Assembly: GCA_013398615.1 (NCBI GenBank)
Contig: VZSR01003798.1
Location: forward strand, 13,093,117-13,157,116
Source: Brachypodius melanocephalos
Taxonomy: Eukaryota > Chordata > Aves > Passeriformes > Pycnonotidae
Reading direction: 5' to 3'
DNA: 64,000 bases
The notes below the pieces were generated by a model. That model did no database searches and had not been told where the DNA came from. It saw only the letters and a list, made by a program, of their open reading frames with translations. This document shows, piece after piece, positions 13,201-25,649 of the stretch. The position numbers and the translations under genes were made by a program. How positions within the stretch are numbered: position 1 is the stretch's first letter; each line of letters starts with the position of its first letter.

Positions 13201-16200
13201 AATCAAGCTCCATGTAAGCATTATTGTACTCTTTGGCCTGGTACCAAGCCCTTAAAAAAGGGGGAAAAGCAGAATGGAGAACAAATGTTCAGCAAAGCAG
13301 TAAGAGGGCACAGCAGCTTTCTAGGAAATAAGCACAACATAACAAATAATTTAACTATTTACAGAAAGTCCCAAGCATCAGTTAGCTGGCAATCCTGTTA
13401 TTGAATCCTACCAAGGTATTTTCAAACCTAAACTGAGCACTTTTAGGAATATTTATCAATAAAGTTGTTAAAATCGTAAGTAAAAGAAAAGCATACAAGC
13501 ATTTTGTCCAGGTGTGTTTATGTGGCTTCTCATCATTTATCCAGATAATTCTCTGATGCTGCTAAGCACTGACACCTCCCTCACTTGTTACTGGGTTAAA
13601 CTTTATATTAAATAGTTCTAAAATAATGTATGTAAAGTCTAAATTTGGAATTTAATTTCAACAAGGTGCACTGCTGTAATCAAGAATTCAGTCCTGCAGC
13701 TTAAACTTCTACAGCAAGTTAGATTCGGAAAAAGTTGGGGGTTGGAACACAATGCAAATGGTGAAACTAAGGACTTTTGACTTCTCCCCCTTTGCATTAC
13801 AGATGTTCAAAAGACAGCAGTGGCAAAGGCAGCTGAAAGTCTCTAGTATATGAAGTGGCAATGGTTTCTTTCATATTAATAAGACGATTTAAAAATACAT
13901 GAGGAGTGAGATTTTTTCAAGACTGATGAGTCCTCATGCTTTCTAACAATCAGGGTAGATAAAGACAATAAGGTTCTGACAAAAACAAACCCAAAAGCTT
14001 TCTATTTCCTAAAACTACAATAATTATTTCTCTCGCAGAATGGCACTGAGACATGAAAGTTCAAATGACTAAATACCAGATAGATAAGGTTTCTATGTGG
14101 TTTTATAAAATGGTTACCAGAAAGTTCAACATTAGAAGAACAACTAAACAGAACACATTTTCTGAGGGATCAAATTTCAGTTACACTTATTTTGCTCAGC
14201 AAAGCTGCCTTGCAGGAGAAAACAAATAAGATGAACCCGTTTTTTAACAGTGACTCATAGTGCAAAATAAGCCTGAAGCTTTTCTTAAGTACTGTTTTCA
14301 CTAATATAACTACAAAACCACAAGACTTTAAACTCCTAATACATTAGATTTACAGAAAATACATCACAGTTTGCTGTAATGGCTCCTGAAAAGTCAAGAA
14401 ATATACACTGCTTTAAGTATCTGGTACAATATAAAAGTTAAGGAACAACAACTGGAAGCACACACTTTAAAAAGCCCTGCACAAGAAATGAAGCGTTTTA
14501 TAGTCCAGCAAGATGCAGTTAGTTAACAGTGCTGTTTATGATCTCCTTTTGGACTGCTTTAATTGGTTCTATCCAGTATCTGCTCTCCATCAGCACAAAC
14601 AGTAGCAATAAAGCATCCATGATGTATATCACAATGTACAAGTACTACTTGCAAAACAGGAACTTTAAAAGAAATGTCTCGCTCTCCTAGAAAATAGAAA
14701 TTTAAGCTTTATAAATATACCAGAGGTGGAGGGAACAAACCTACACAAGCAATTCCAAGCTCCAGTGTAGCCTCAGTAGCTGTACAAATTCATTAGTGTC
14801 CATAACAGAGGTGAATGACCTTGGAGCAGTCTAGGAGTCCACTGCAAGCATTCCAGAGTTCAGAAGTCACGTCCATCACACTGGGACTTCATGCTGGCAA
14901 AGAGACTTAGCAAACTTCAGGCATGTAAGATAAACTGCATCTGCCACATACAGCCAACTCTAAACAAACAAATCTTGCAGTAATAAAATTTATTTGTTTT
15001 AATAAAATTCTATAGGCTGTAAAAAATTATCCTTGTGCAGGTAGGATTTCCACGGGTCAAAGACTTTTCAGTCATGCCCTGTTTCTTAAAATGTGAGCTT
15101 AAACTGCAACAATCCCTTTAAAATGAAGCCTTGCCATGGTAGGACATATATACAATTATGACTACTTCTAGTCTTACAGAATGCAGACATTTTAGGCTGC
15201 TTCCATGCAGGCCACCATACCAACTTAAGGGCCGAAATGCTGGCTATTCAGACACCAATACAGTTTCAGTGCATTTGTACTTCATCCATTCAGCACAACA
15301 ACGAGATGACTCTTCCTTATAATACTCAATGGTTGTGCAAGGCCACCTGAACCTATTTTAACAGTTGTTTCCCCCCTCTCAGCACACATTGAGATGAATA
15401 TTTTAATATTAAGACCCCAAATTTAGGGTCCAATTTGCCTGTGTTCACATTTCATTTAAATAAGCTTTAGTGAATTCCTATTCCTTCAAAAATGCCTATT
15501 CCCCTTCAGAAATGTTCTGCTAAGCAATTACTCCACTTTGCACTTTGTAAGATACCACCAAGGCACACTTGAAACATCTACAGAAATCCATTATACTCAT
15601 GTGTAAAGGCTCACACCCCTCTACAGACAACAGCTTGGGATACAGGGAACACACACGGACAGGAAGGCAAAGGCAGTGCCTCTGTCACAGAAACATTTGG
15701 GACTAGAGGACAGCTTTTACTCACAATTAGTTTCCTAACCTGCTCACTAGAACTCTGCAGATATTTTTCATATTTAACAAGGAACCAAACTGATCTGCAT
15801 GTTCCCACCTCTGTCACCACAGTTCATTGTGTGTTCATGACCTTGATAACAATAAGCCAGACTACATATAAATAGCACCATCAACAGCCCAATATCAGTA
15901 ACTAACAAGTCTGACATTTCTGATTTCTGCAAGGTCAACAGCCTGGCACACAACAGTTACTACAATTACAGGCACAGCTCTAGGATAGAAAGGAAACTGC
16001 AATGTCTATAAAAATGTTTTGCATTTTTTAGAAGAAAACACATTTTTGTTTCAAATTCATCTTTCCATGTTATGTTGCTGATTTCCGCTTCACAGGGTGT
16101 GTAAAAACTACACACAAGGCAACTACTCTAAAACACTCCTAGTGAACTCTTAGGATCGTTTGACTGCGGAGACAACAACTCTAACCTTGGCCACATTTTC

Positions 16201-17611
16201 AATTCATGAAATGCACTTAGATGCCACATTAACCTGCTTCAAACTAGAAGCCAACAATGTCACGTGGCAGACATTATTGATACATTTAAATGCACCATAC
16301 TTTAAAATTTATCAAGTTTAATGCATGTGCTCTAGCAGGTTTTTACAGAGGCTTTGAACAGATCAGGTGTCTGCGTTACAAAGAAGGAACAAGAATTTAT
16401 TCACAAGCATTTTGATGACTCCACTGAGCAAGGTATAAATGCTCTAGTTCCAAGACACCATATTGTCAGAACCCCAGAAAATTGGAATGCTTCCTCATCA
16501 GCAAGAATGTGGTATAGTCCTGTGACTGCACAGCAGCCTGTAGCCATAAAAAGTATTAAATATGTCAGTGTTATGTAATATCATCGCATTTCTGTTTCAT
16601 TCAAGTTTGGATGTTATTTCTGCAAATAGGAAAAATCTGTTGTTGCAGTAATAAAATGTCTGAGATGCCAAAATAGGGCACAGGCTTGCAAACCAATAGA
16701 CTTTTTAAGAAGGTTTTGAGCTCACCTCACTTGTTTTGTGAAGTATGAGCCATTAAGCGTGATCTTGTCAGTTTGTGATTTCTCTCAGCAAACATGGAAG
16801 CTGGAAATTTACATTACTTTAAATGAAAAACTAAATTATCGTACATTCATTTGACTCCATTCTCTAGGACTGTCACAATGGCACCTGTCTAATTCAAGAG
16901 TTAAATTTTTTTCACAGTTTTGGTCTAACACAGTAAGTCAATACTCCAAGTGTATTTCAAAACAGAACAGCTCCTCAACTATTTGCTCTGGGTGCATCTA
17001 TATCTGTGTGTACAAGTGCTGCATAAAAAGAAAAACAGATACATACACACAACTAGAGCCTCTATGGACCTTCTTCCCAAGGATTTATTTATTCATGTCA
17101 CAGATTTGTCTATCCCAGTCTATCAAAATTGTAATCTTTGTTTTAATAGAAGTGCCTAAAAACCTACTGGACCCTTTCCAGGCTTAAAAGCAATATAATG
17201 TAGTTAAATGAAAACAAAGCCTAAATACTTAATTTCCTGTAGATTTCCAAGACTGCTGTTTCAGTTTCCTGACTAAATAATAGGTATTTTGGAATATTCT
17301 GTTACAGTTATTAGCATTTTCAATTTGCTCCTAAAAGTCATCAAAACAAAATTAAGCATTAACTTACTGTTTGGCTTCTTAGTAAAAATCAGCTTAGGTC
17401 GGACAGCATTTTGCTGCACTGTCATCACTTTCTAAAAATTCCTCTATTTTCACTAAGATCTCTGGGTTACTGGCTTCTGATAATTTATTATAATTAACAA
17501 GGAAAAAATCCTAGTGCCTAAATTCTGAAGTTCCTGAAATGACTGAATTGTGATAAAATTTTCATTTAATCAGTGATTTATCAATAGTAACAATAAGTAA
17601 AATATTACCAA

Positions 17612-17664
17612 TACTCACCTGTCACCAGGTATAAGAGTATTGAGGGGAAAAAAAAAAAAAAAAA
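17612..17664 (-). promoter_or_regulatory. Candidate recursive splice site (zero-length exon)
   Basis: On the minus strand, the sense strand of the gene, a T17 run is followed by CCCCTCAATACTCTTATACC, then GGTGACAG joined directly to GTGAGTA. An acceptor (AG at 17620-17619) and an excellent donor (GT at 17618-17617) therefore abut. No other AG lies between the T run and the junction, as expected for an acceptor. Recursive splice sites of this form, pyrimidine tract then CAG|GTRAGT, are known from very long introns of vertebrate genes. It lies 5.8 kb into the intron after exon B. The function is inferred. Confidence 0.45.
17648..17664 (+). repeat. A17 homopolymer
   Basis: A pure A17 run on the plus strand. 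On the transcribed strand it is the U17 part of the polypyrimidine tract of the candidate recursive splice site. Confidence 0.95.
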
Positions 17665-19433
17665 GAGAGATGAACAAACCTTTAGCAATAAATACACTTC
17701 CATACTGTATTTCTAAGAACTCTGACTTTTCAATGAACTCTGAAATATCACTAGTCAACACAGCATAATTGCTAACACTGCTAGCACAACAGAGCACAAC
17801 TGGAAACAAAGAAAAAAAACCTGATCTCCAGACCACGGACATCAGAGGAGGCAGCATGGATTGAAAGTGACAGAGAAAGTAACAAAACAAATCAAATTAA
17901 AATGAAATACTAATTCCATTTATTGTTTCAATTATTGTTTTAGCGCTCACCTCATAAATCCTCACACATGAAAGCCTTTATTTTTGCTCACAAATGTTCA
18001 TAAATAGCCCTCCTTCTACTTCATGACCCCACCTGCCATGAGAACACATCAATCTGCTAATAAGCTGTCTCTAGTATACATATGTCTTTTTTTTTAATGC
18101 ATAGCTTTAAGTTTTACTGCACATTCCAATTCTACTGCAGGTTAAATTATCGTAACAGCCACCATGTAAGCAAGCAGAGAAAGTACACAACCAAAGGAGA
18201 AGACCCATGAAATATGTGATATACAAGCTTGCTCTAGTACTGTACAAATCTTTTTTATTCCCCTTGCTGTTCTTATGCTTATCATGACAAAATAATTTGT
18301 TACTGTTTACAGTGACAGTCTTCTAGTATAAACATTAGCAGACAACAATAAATTCAAGAACAGTTTCTTCACTTTTATTTTTGTTCATGACATAACACGT
18401 CCCTGGAGTAAGTGAGTTCCCCTTTCAGAATTTTCCTGGGACAGTGGTACCAAACTGATGCTGCCCATTCAGAGCCTCCACTGCCACAGAACACAAGGAC
18501 AATAAGCCAAACTCAGATGCTCCCATGTGAACACCTGTCTGAGGGGGTCTGCTGGCAATCTCCACTTTCAGGCAGCTAAGCAGGGTGCCAGGATCTTTTT
18601 AGGCATTCAGCAGAGAGGAATCTATAAGCCCTTCCTGGGAGTCCCAAGCTAAGCACCACCATGAGATGCTGCAAGTCAAATGGCTTGAACATTTCTAGGG
18701 CAAGAAATATAACTCAGCCAATTAATCATTAGTACTTCAGGAATAATTGTGAAGTTTTCAGCCCTCTTCTAAACGAGAGAACAAGAATGAATATTTATGC
18801 AGCCAGGCCCCTTCTTAACAGCTTTCTCCCCACTGCCTGCTTGTCCAGGTGTTTAACAGATCCCTTAAATGTGAGTTTCAGAACATTAGTTCTGCTGCAC
18901 CCCTCTTTGTTTCTTTACAATAAAATCTAAATTACTTTGTTTCCTTTTGCTATTTAACCTCAGAAGAGTGGTCTTGCATTAGCTACACAGCTCTCTTTTA
19001 CAACTGCTTTCCCATACATCCATTGAAATCAAATGCACTTCAACTGGTTGAAATTTCTTTGTTGGGTTTTTTCTTTTCTTTGAACTGCTGTAATGTAACA
19101 CAGAACAGGTTTGGTTCTACTGGTTATTTGAAAGGCATTAACAAAATCTGAGTAATTTCTGCATAAGAGACATGCCATCAAACCCTTCCCCTCCACCATG
19201 ATACAGAGTACACAGCTCTCCATTGGTTTCCTCTTTTGTGAATGCAGGACAGTGCAGCAATCTATCTTCCTATGGGCTACCACAGCTTGTTTTGTTAGAG
19301 TGCATCCATGAATACTTCAGCAAGAGACTGAGGAAAAGGAATAGCTGAGACCACATTTATTTTCTATTTTTATCCAAACTCTTTTTTCTTGTCTACACTA
19401 AATTGTCCCATCACAGAAAGCCAGTATTTCAGG

Positions 19434-19487
19434 AAAAAAAAAAAAAACAAAAACAAAAAAAACCCCAAAAAAACAAAAAAACCCCAC
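19434..19487 (+). repeat. A-rich simple sequence with CCCC interruptions
   Basis: A runs are broken by single C and by two CCCC blocks. The composition mirrors the minus strand of the 3.2 kb tract. Confidence 0.9.
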
Positions 19488-20845
19488 AGTGATCATGACT
19501 TCAGATTTCTTTATAAACACCACGTGAAAGGACTGGTGTGTTACTGAATGTTTCTTCACAAACACTCCCAGCCTCCTTTTATACCAGTGAACTTGAATAT
19601 TCACTATTCACAATCAGCTACCACCAGATTTCACGTCAGTTCAAAGGCAGCAAAGTTATCTTTTCACTGTTGCTACATGCAGTGATTGCCCCTCCTGTGT
19701 ATCAAGTATCAGAAACGAGTTAGGTCGTGGTCAAAGATCATACACATACAAATTTAGTGTTGCTTTATAAATGGAAGAAGGAGAAAAGATTTTGTAAATA
19801 GTGAGGTCAAGAAATCTCACAGAGGTTCACTCTGTAAAACATTTAACAAAAACTATTCAGACAGAGGGAAGAAGTGGCAACAAGCAGTTATTCCTTAGCT
19901 CCCAGGAAACTGTTTCTTCCATTAACACCTTATTAATCCCTGGCAGGTGTTTCCCAATGCAGAGCTTGGCATTAGCAAGTCATTATGAAGAGAAACAATG
20001 AAGAGTCCTATTTCCAACAGCCAAGAAATTACAATGGTATCTATGAAAAAGCAGAAGGAAGGAAAGACTGTTCTATTGTAACCATAGGTTTTTCACATTT
20101 ATGTGAACAATTTACAAAGTTCCTGCTCAGTGAAGAATACACCCCCCTCCAATACAACCAAGCAAGATGAACAAGCAACTACAAACATTTTCTGTAAATC
20201 AGGTGAAGGACAGATACAGGCATTGCTTCTGCTTTGTTAATCTAGAGATCAGGTTCTTTCTTAGAATAGCAGTGTTAAGAAAGAACACAGTATTGCCAAA
20301 GGAAAAAGGAGAAAAGCTTCACAGGAGCTAGCACCGTACAGAGTACTCACTCAGAAGAACCTGCAAAGTAAACATAAGAGGACAGAGAAGGAAGGAAAGT
20401 CTGGCTCCAACTTTAAGAAAGCACACACAGAAAAACTCCAAATTCACCCCAGACCTTTTTTCAATGTAAGCAATCAATATTGCATAGGAAAGCTGAGATT
20501 CCTAGAGAAAAGAGCTTCTATAACCTTACAAGACCAGCCATAGGGCTACTCTATATTCCAACGTGTATCAGTTAAGAGAGAAACCCTACCTTACTCAAAG
20601 TACACACTTCTCATTGTCCTGATCTGTCACTCAGCCATTAAAAGTTCTCTAACTTAAAACAATAATGTCATCTATAGTTCTCTTACCTGGACACTAGCAC
20701 ACACCAGCACAGTTCCAAACAGGAGCTCCTTGCCTCATCCTGCTTTTCTGATGGAGATTTAGCATGGTTGGCTATGCTTCCTATAGCTGACACAAATTAC
20801 CTCCCTAGAAAGTTTGCAAGGTTTTCAATATCTGATGCACTCTTC

Positions 20846-20863
20846 TTTTTTTTTTTTTTTTTT
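20846..20863 (+). repeat. T18 homopolymer
   Basis: A pure T18 run followed by AG. In the sense of the gene it is an A18 run; no flanking target duplication was seen to mark it as a retroposon tail. Confidence 0.95.
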
Positions 20864-21112
20864 AGGCATGTAAAATCTCTATTACCAATGATTTTGCTAC
20901 TGAAGTTACAAGTGTGCATTTTAAAACTGCTTAGATATTTTTCTATTAACTTCAGAAGTTAGCTGGAGGATGAAAACAAACTACATTCCAAAAGAAAATG
21001 TAATATAAAAATCAGGGGACAGAAGATAGTTGTTTCAAACACCTTTAAGAGGTATCTACAGTTCCCACCCAAACAGAATTTTGGGTGAAATGCTAAATAA
21101 TCCTTTTGTAAA

Positions 21113-21128
21113 GCGCGCCCCCGCGTGG
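21113..21128 (-). promoter_or_regulatory. Isolated CpG cluster with a CTCF-like core
   Basis: GCGCGCCCCCGCGTGG carries four CpG in 16 bases inside AT-rich intron. Its last 12 bases agree with about 10 of 12 positions of the reverse CTCF core GCCMYCTRSTGG. Binding is inferred only. Confidence 0.25.
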
Positions 21129-23419
21129 TAACCAACATCTCTGGCAAAACCAATTTTCTTCACAGCTCCCAAATAACTTTTCTGTCTCCAAAACTACCTT
21201 GAGTCCGTGCTCACACCTGCCCAAGTACTAGGACGAGTTCTCCTAGTGGGAGTGTCCCAGACACATGCAAAAACACGTGCAACATTCTGCCCTAGAGGCA
21301 CATTTTACAATCTACGGGCAAGGTCAATATTATTAAGAACATTCTTATCTCATACCTTGTTTATTAAAGTCTCCTCAGTATTCTCTCTGCATTTTTCTTC
21401 TAAGCTTAAAAGTTACTGAGTAGGACCAACTCACTGTCTCCAGAAGAAATATAAGATACACTCGTTTCACACAAAAGAAGAAAAAAAAAGTCTTGAAGGA
21501 AGAAAACAGACACTTCTGACTAAATAGCAAGTTGAAGGTAGTCCACTGGCAGTCACTCTTTATTTTAACAGCACTGTCAAAATGCAGGGTTAGAAGAGGA
21601 GCAGCAAATGTATTTTAAAAAACATCTACTCAATGATATTGAAACATATTCCAATCATATGTATTTGGAACAACCAGCTGTGACACCAAATAAAAACTAT
21701 TAAAGAACAAAAGAGGAACTCAATAGGACTGCCAATGAAAACGTTTGTTTGCTTAAAAAAATCCCTCAGAAGTAATATTGTTTAAGTGTGCAGAAAACCA
21801 AACTCACACAGAAATAATGCAACTGATTGTCAAGGCCGTTGTTGTACTTCTTTCTTCTGTGTAGGTAGAATATCACCCTGTTCTTCCTACTTTGCCTAGT
21901 TTTAAAGTATTTAATTAATTTAAGACGTTTTCATTTCATTAGGACTCAGGGTCTAGTCTAGACCAGGAAACACACAATCATTTCAATGACAAGCGAGCTT
22001 TTTTTGTAGTTACCTGCATTATTATATGTGCCAGTTATGACAGTGTCACAGACAGACAATATGTTCTTATGATGAAATACCCTAATTTGCTGAGCTTTTT
22101 CACTTCAAGTTTTTTAAAGGACTATTTCATCTCATATATCATATTCTTTACCATTTTCAGAATCATTTTTATTATAGCAGCATTTTCCATCTTTTTTTTA
22201 ACTCTTAAGGATAAGGTAAGCTGAAAATACTAACCAAAACCAATGGTCCTGGGAACAAAATAGATAATGGTTTGTAACACGAGGGTATTGTTTAAACACG
22301 AGTAATGTTTAAAAACGTCCAACAGAGGGTGATAGAGACCATACATTCATTAGATGTAACTCAATTATCAGTTTTCTGAGTCAGATCAGAACTGCAATTA
22401 AAACAAGCTTCTGGGCCTTTCTGAATTAGTTTGAGATCAAGGAAAGCTTTAAAGCACGATCAACTTCACCCAGATCTATCCAGTAGAAAGGAAATTCAAA
22501 GCTATGGCTTTGCTTGCACTCAGAAACACAGAACAGAAACAAACATGGCATTGTCCAGATGTGCACAAGGAAGAGGGACATGCAGAGGACAAGGCTGTAT
22601 TCATCAGTGATTTCCCCTGGCAAACCAACTATTTAAACTGAACTTGACCTTTCACTATTTGAGTTCATGAGTCACATCTGAACCACTTCTGCATCTTTTG
22701 CCAACACATATAGGAATCAGCCAAGCGTCAAATGCCCCTTACAAGGAATTTATTTCTTTCACTAACCTCACTCTAAAGATTACTTTTTTTTTTCTAAAAC
22801 TGTAACATTTTGTTTAAAATTGCTACCATCTTGCAAAAAGTCTATTTATTCATTGCAATGGAATCTGCACAGCAGACTGCAAAAAGCCAACACAGCAGCT
22901 CCTTCTGAACCCGTGAGAAGTAACCAAAGAAACCAATGTTTCCTAAGAGAACATCATGGCTGAGTAAAAGGAGAGCCAGAAAGAGCTGAGGCAAACATGG
23001 CCCAATCAGAAAAGTCAGTCCAAGCAGCTATAAAGCAATCAAAAGAAACCATTCTGCTGCAGACTCTGAAAAATATCTCCACTCTAAAACTGAATCAAAG
23101 AAAGAAATTGTATTTCTTTCTTATTTAAGCTTTCAATCTTTCTGTTCTGATTCTTTCAAAGAATCTCTTCTGTAGAAAGTAAAACATGGAAAAAGCTCAT
23201 TGGGAGGCACCTTAATTGTGGCTAAAACACCTCCTGAATCCATCCCTTCAACACTCCTTAGTTTGTTCTCAGTAAATACAAACACTGGTTAAGAAATCAT
23301 TCAACCTGTAATAATAAAAGTTAATGTTTTTCACATCTACTTTAATAAAAATTTAAAAAGCAGTAGTTTTAAGCCAGCATTGGCCAGGTTTGGGCAGCTG
23401 GAGCAGGCTGGGCAGCTCT

Positions 23420-23425
23420 CCTTAC
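23420..23425 (-). other. THSD4: 5' splice site of exon B
   Basis: The minus strand reads GTGCAAG|GTAAGGAG, a consensus donor. Retention of this intron would add about 18 codons (VRRAAQ and on) before a stop. Confidence 0.9.
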
Positions 23426-23562
23426 CTTGCACTGCCCTGCCACACAGATGGCCGTGCCGTTGGGGTCGCAGGGGGTGCCGTCGATCACCGTCTCCGCCTG
23501 GCGCACGTAGAAGCGGTAGCCGATGGCCCGGCAGTTCAGCTCACACTTCTGGCTCCCCTTCA
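23426..23562 (-). CDS. THSD4: THSD4 internal exon B, ADAMTS cysteine-rich domain core
   Basis: This 137-base internal exon has two bases completing the Val codon from exon A, then 45 full codons, leaving in phase 0 after Lys (TGC AAG|GTAAGG). Counting from the first full codon, Cys residues are at 6, 10, 31, 39 and 44. The motifs CELNC (6-10), GYRFYVRQ (14-21) and VIDGTPC (25-31) are diagnostic of the cysteine-rich domain of ADAMTS and ADAMTS-like proteins, in which these cysteines form disulfides. Asn34-Gly-Thr36 is a possible N-glycosylation sequon. The exon is far richer in GC and CpG than the surrounding intron, as is common for conserved bird exons. In this family the next exon normally continues toward a CGVCGGD-type motif; I did not find that motif in the 23.4 kb to its left, so the next intron is probably longer than that. 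Confidence 0.95.
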
Positions 23563-23612
23563 CTGTGGACACAACACAAGGGCCCGTTACAAAGAGCACG
23601 GCAAGAGCCTGG
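23563..23612 (-). other. THSD4: 3' splice site of exon B
   Basis: The minus strand reads TGCTCTTTG, then a short GC-rich break, then CTTGTGTTGTGTCCACAG|TG. The terminal CCACAG is consensus and the tract is pyrimidine and G rich rather than pure pyrimidine. The AG is at 23564-23563, and the phase after it matches exon A. Confidence 0.85.
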
Positions 23613-25037
23613 AAAAGGCAAAGCTCCTTAAATGAGCAGTAAGGTCTGAGGGGACAAAATAGTTATGCAAACAGTGCAATGTAAGTGACCACATCAAATG
23701 GACGGTGATGAAGAAACCAACTCCAAGGTAAACATTCCAACGCACCCTATGACAATGTAAACAGTACCTCAGTTGTTAACGACTGACACTTCCCTGAATG
23801 ACCAAGAGTACTTTTAGTTTCATAAAAACATTGCCCAGTTAGTCTTCTTAAAGCATAGTAACATGTTCTGGCATTTCCTAACTCCTGAGTGTCAGAAAAA
23901 TTGCACCATAATCAGAAGGGTGTGCATCAGATCAGGCTCACTTACAGTCTCCAGTCTGTTCAGGTCTGTTAGGCATCCAAACATCCAGCACTGCGAAACA
24001 TTTTAAACAAGACAGATGCACATTTTTTAAAATTCTATTGTTTTTTCTCTTCATTTTTACAAGTTACACTTTAGTGGCTATTCCACTAAAAAACCTCAAC
24101 TCTTCCGTTTTATTCCACTAAATTTCATCTTCAAGAATGTATAAAATGCATTATTATTCAAAACCCCTTGATTTCTGCTGACAGGCAAGAACCAATAGGA
24201 AATCAGTCTACTGAATTCTGGGTGAGAGGAACACAAGAAGCAACACACGTTATCTTCTGTGAAAATCTGTTCCTTGAGCAGATACAGTCTACCACTCCCC
24301 ACAGCTTATGCTAACAGGTTTGTTAACACATTTGTGTAGCCTTTCTGTTGCAAATCATCTGTCATGTCAGAGTTGCTCTCAGCTTATCACCCCCATTTGC
24401 TAACTGACATAACAGTATCTTCAGTTTCTTTCCAACCCAGCCTAGCACTGATACACAGTGGTGAGGTCCAAACAGAAATCCTTTTTCCTACAACAATTCT
24501 TTCACTGCTGCCACAATAATGAACTAAAATTCCTCTCACTTCATAAAGCTTCAGCTCAGCCCTATACAGAAACTGAAACCTACTATTTAATCTAGGAGAT
24601 GCCAAAGGAGATGCAATGTGCCCTTGTTTAATGCTAAAACATTGCATTCACAAGATTTTCTACTTGACTTCAGTGTACTTTGCAATCTTCAGCTAAGACA
24701 CAACAAAAAGCCAAAATAAATGAAAGCAATCACTTCAAATATATATTAAACAATTGTTTTCTGTAGAAGTACCAGATTTTCAGATCAACTTGAGTTACCC
24801 CCTGTGCAGACACAGGATTGATGCAGACCAGTTCTGTACCTTAGATTTTGCCTTACACAGCTGAACTCATTCAACTGCCACTCATATGCATCATGTATTG
24901 TGTCTGGCAATCTTCTGAGGAAACCCACAAAAACATTTACTAATTTTAAGAGGGGTCAAACATCTGTTTACCTAGTTTGGGTTTTTTGCAGAAGCCATGC
25001 ATGCCATGTTCAACTAGGTCATTCTCCCATTGGCTAC

Positions 25038-25058
25038 TTTTTTTTTTTTTTTTTTTTT
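25038..25058 (+). repeat. T21 homopolymer
   Basis: A pure T21 run followed by AG, with an A10 and CCC tract about 40 bases downstream. Confidence 0.95.
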
Positions 25059-25649
25059 AGATTCACTAGCTTATCATTCCAATGACTTCATTTAGTTATT
25101 AAAAAAAAAAACCCGAAAACCCAAACTGAGGTATTTCCTGCAGTTCAATCTCCAAGTGTAACAGTCAGGTCTAATGATAAACTGAGCTTTATTCTTAGCA
25201 GCTTCATCACTTCACACATAACTATATTCAGAATTCTCAAATAAATATAACCCAGTTTCAGTGATTCATTACAATTTAAGTCAACTTGTCCTTTTCTGTG
25301 TCTGAAAGTGTCCTATTTTTATAACATGCAAAGCTAGCAATCAAGCAGCACCTCTAGAGAGTACATTTTCTTATCTTTCCATTCTCTAAAATCAAGTCAA
25401 ACAAGCCATTTAGGGTTTCTGAAATGTCCTTATCTTATGTGTTGGTTCCCTTAAATTCAGTATCCTGCAGCCTCACATTCCCATATTCTTCCTCTACTGA
25501 TTCTCCCCCATAGCTTTGATATTTTAAAATATTTATTCTCTAAATTACCAGCTGGCCTTCTAGATCCCAGTAGAAGTTTTGTGCCACCAGTGGCTGGAGT
25601 TCAAGCTGTCTCCAGCAGCATTTCCAGCTGAGGCCTCTCCTCAGGCCCT

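Larger units (their letters stand above)
1..23425 (-). other. THSD4: Start of the THSD4 intron after exon B, running off the window
   Basis: No further ADAMTS-type motif (for example CGVCGGD) was seen on the minus strand, so this is taken as the 5' part of a long intron. Items of note are the T-rich tract at 3.2 kb, palindromic repeat copies at 5.9 and 13.1 kb, a recursive-splice-like site at 17.6 kb, an A-rich tract at 19.4 kb, T18 at 20.85 kb and a small CpG cluster at 21.1 kb. Elsewhere (1-3.1, 6-13, 13.3-17.6 kb) it is plain AT-rich sequence with nothing I can name. The GC-rich patch at 12.18-12.43 kb has open frames but no splice context. Confidence 0.7.

Noticed and set aside
20687..20786. 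Possible 100-base minus-strand exon with a strong donor (TCCAG|GTAAGAG) and an open frame
   Set aside because: It lies after exon B, which exits in phase 0, but its open frame needs phase 1 entry. The alternative acceptor a little upstream hits a stop. There is no recognisable motif, so it is at most a pseudoexon.
20846..25060. T18-AG and T21-AG runs, considered as plus-strand acceptors or as retroposon poly(A) tails on the minus strand
   Set aside because: No exon follows either AG with a donor and open frame, and no target-site duplications or body sequence of a retroposon were seen.
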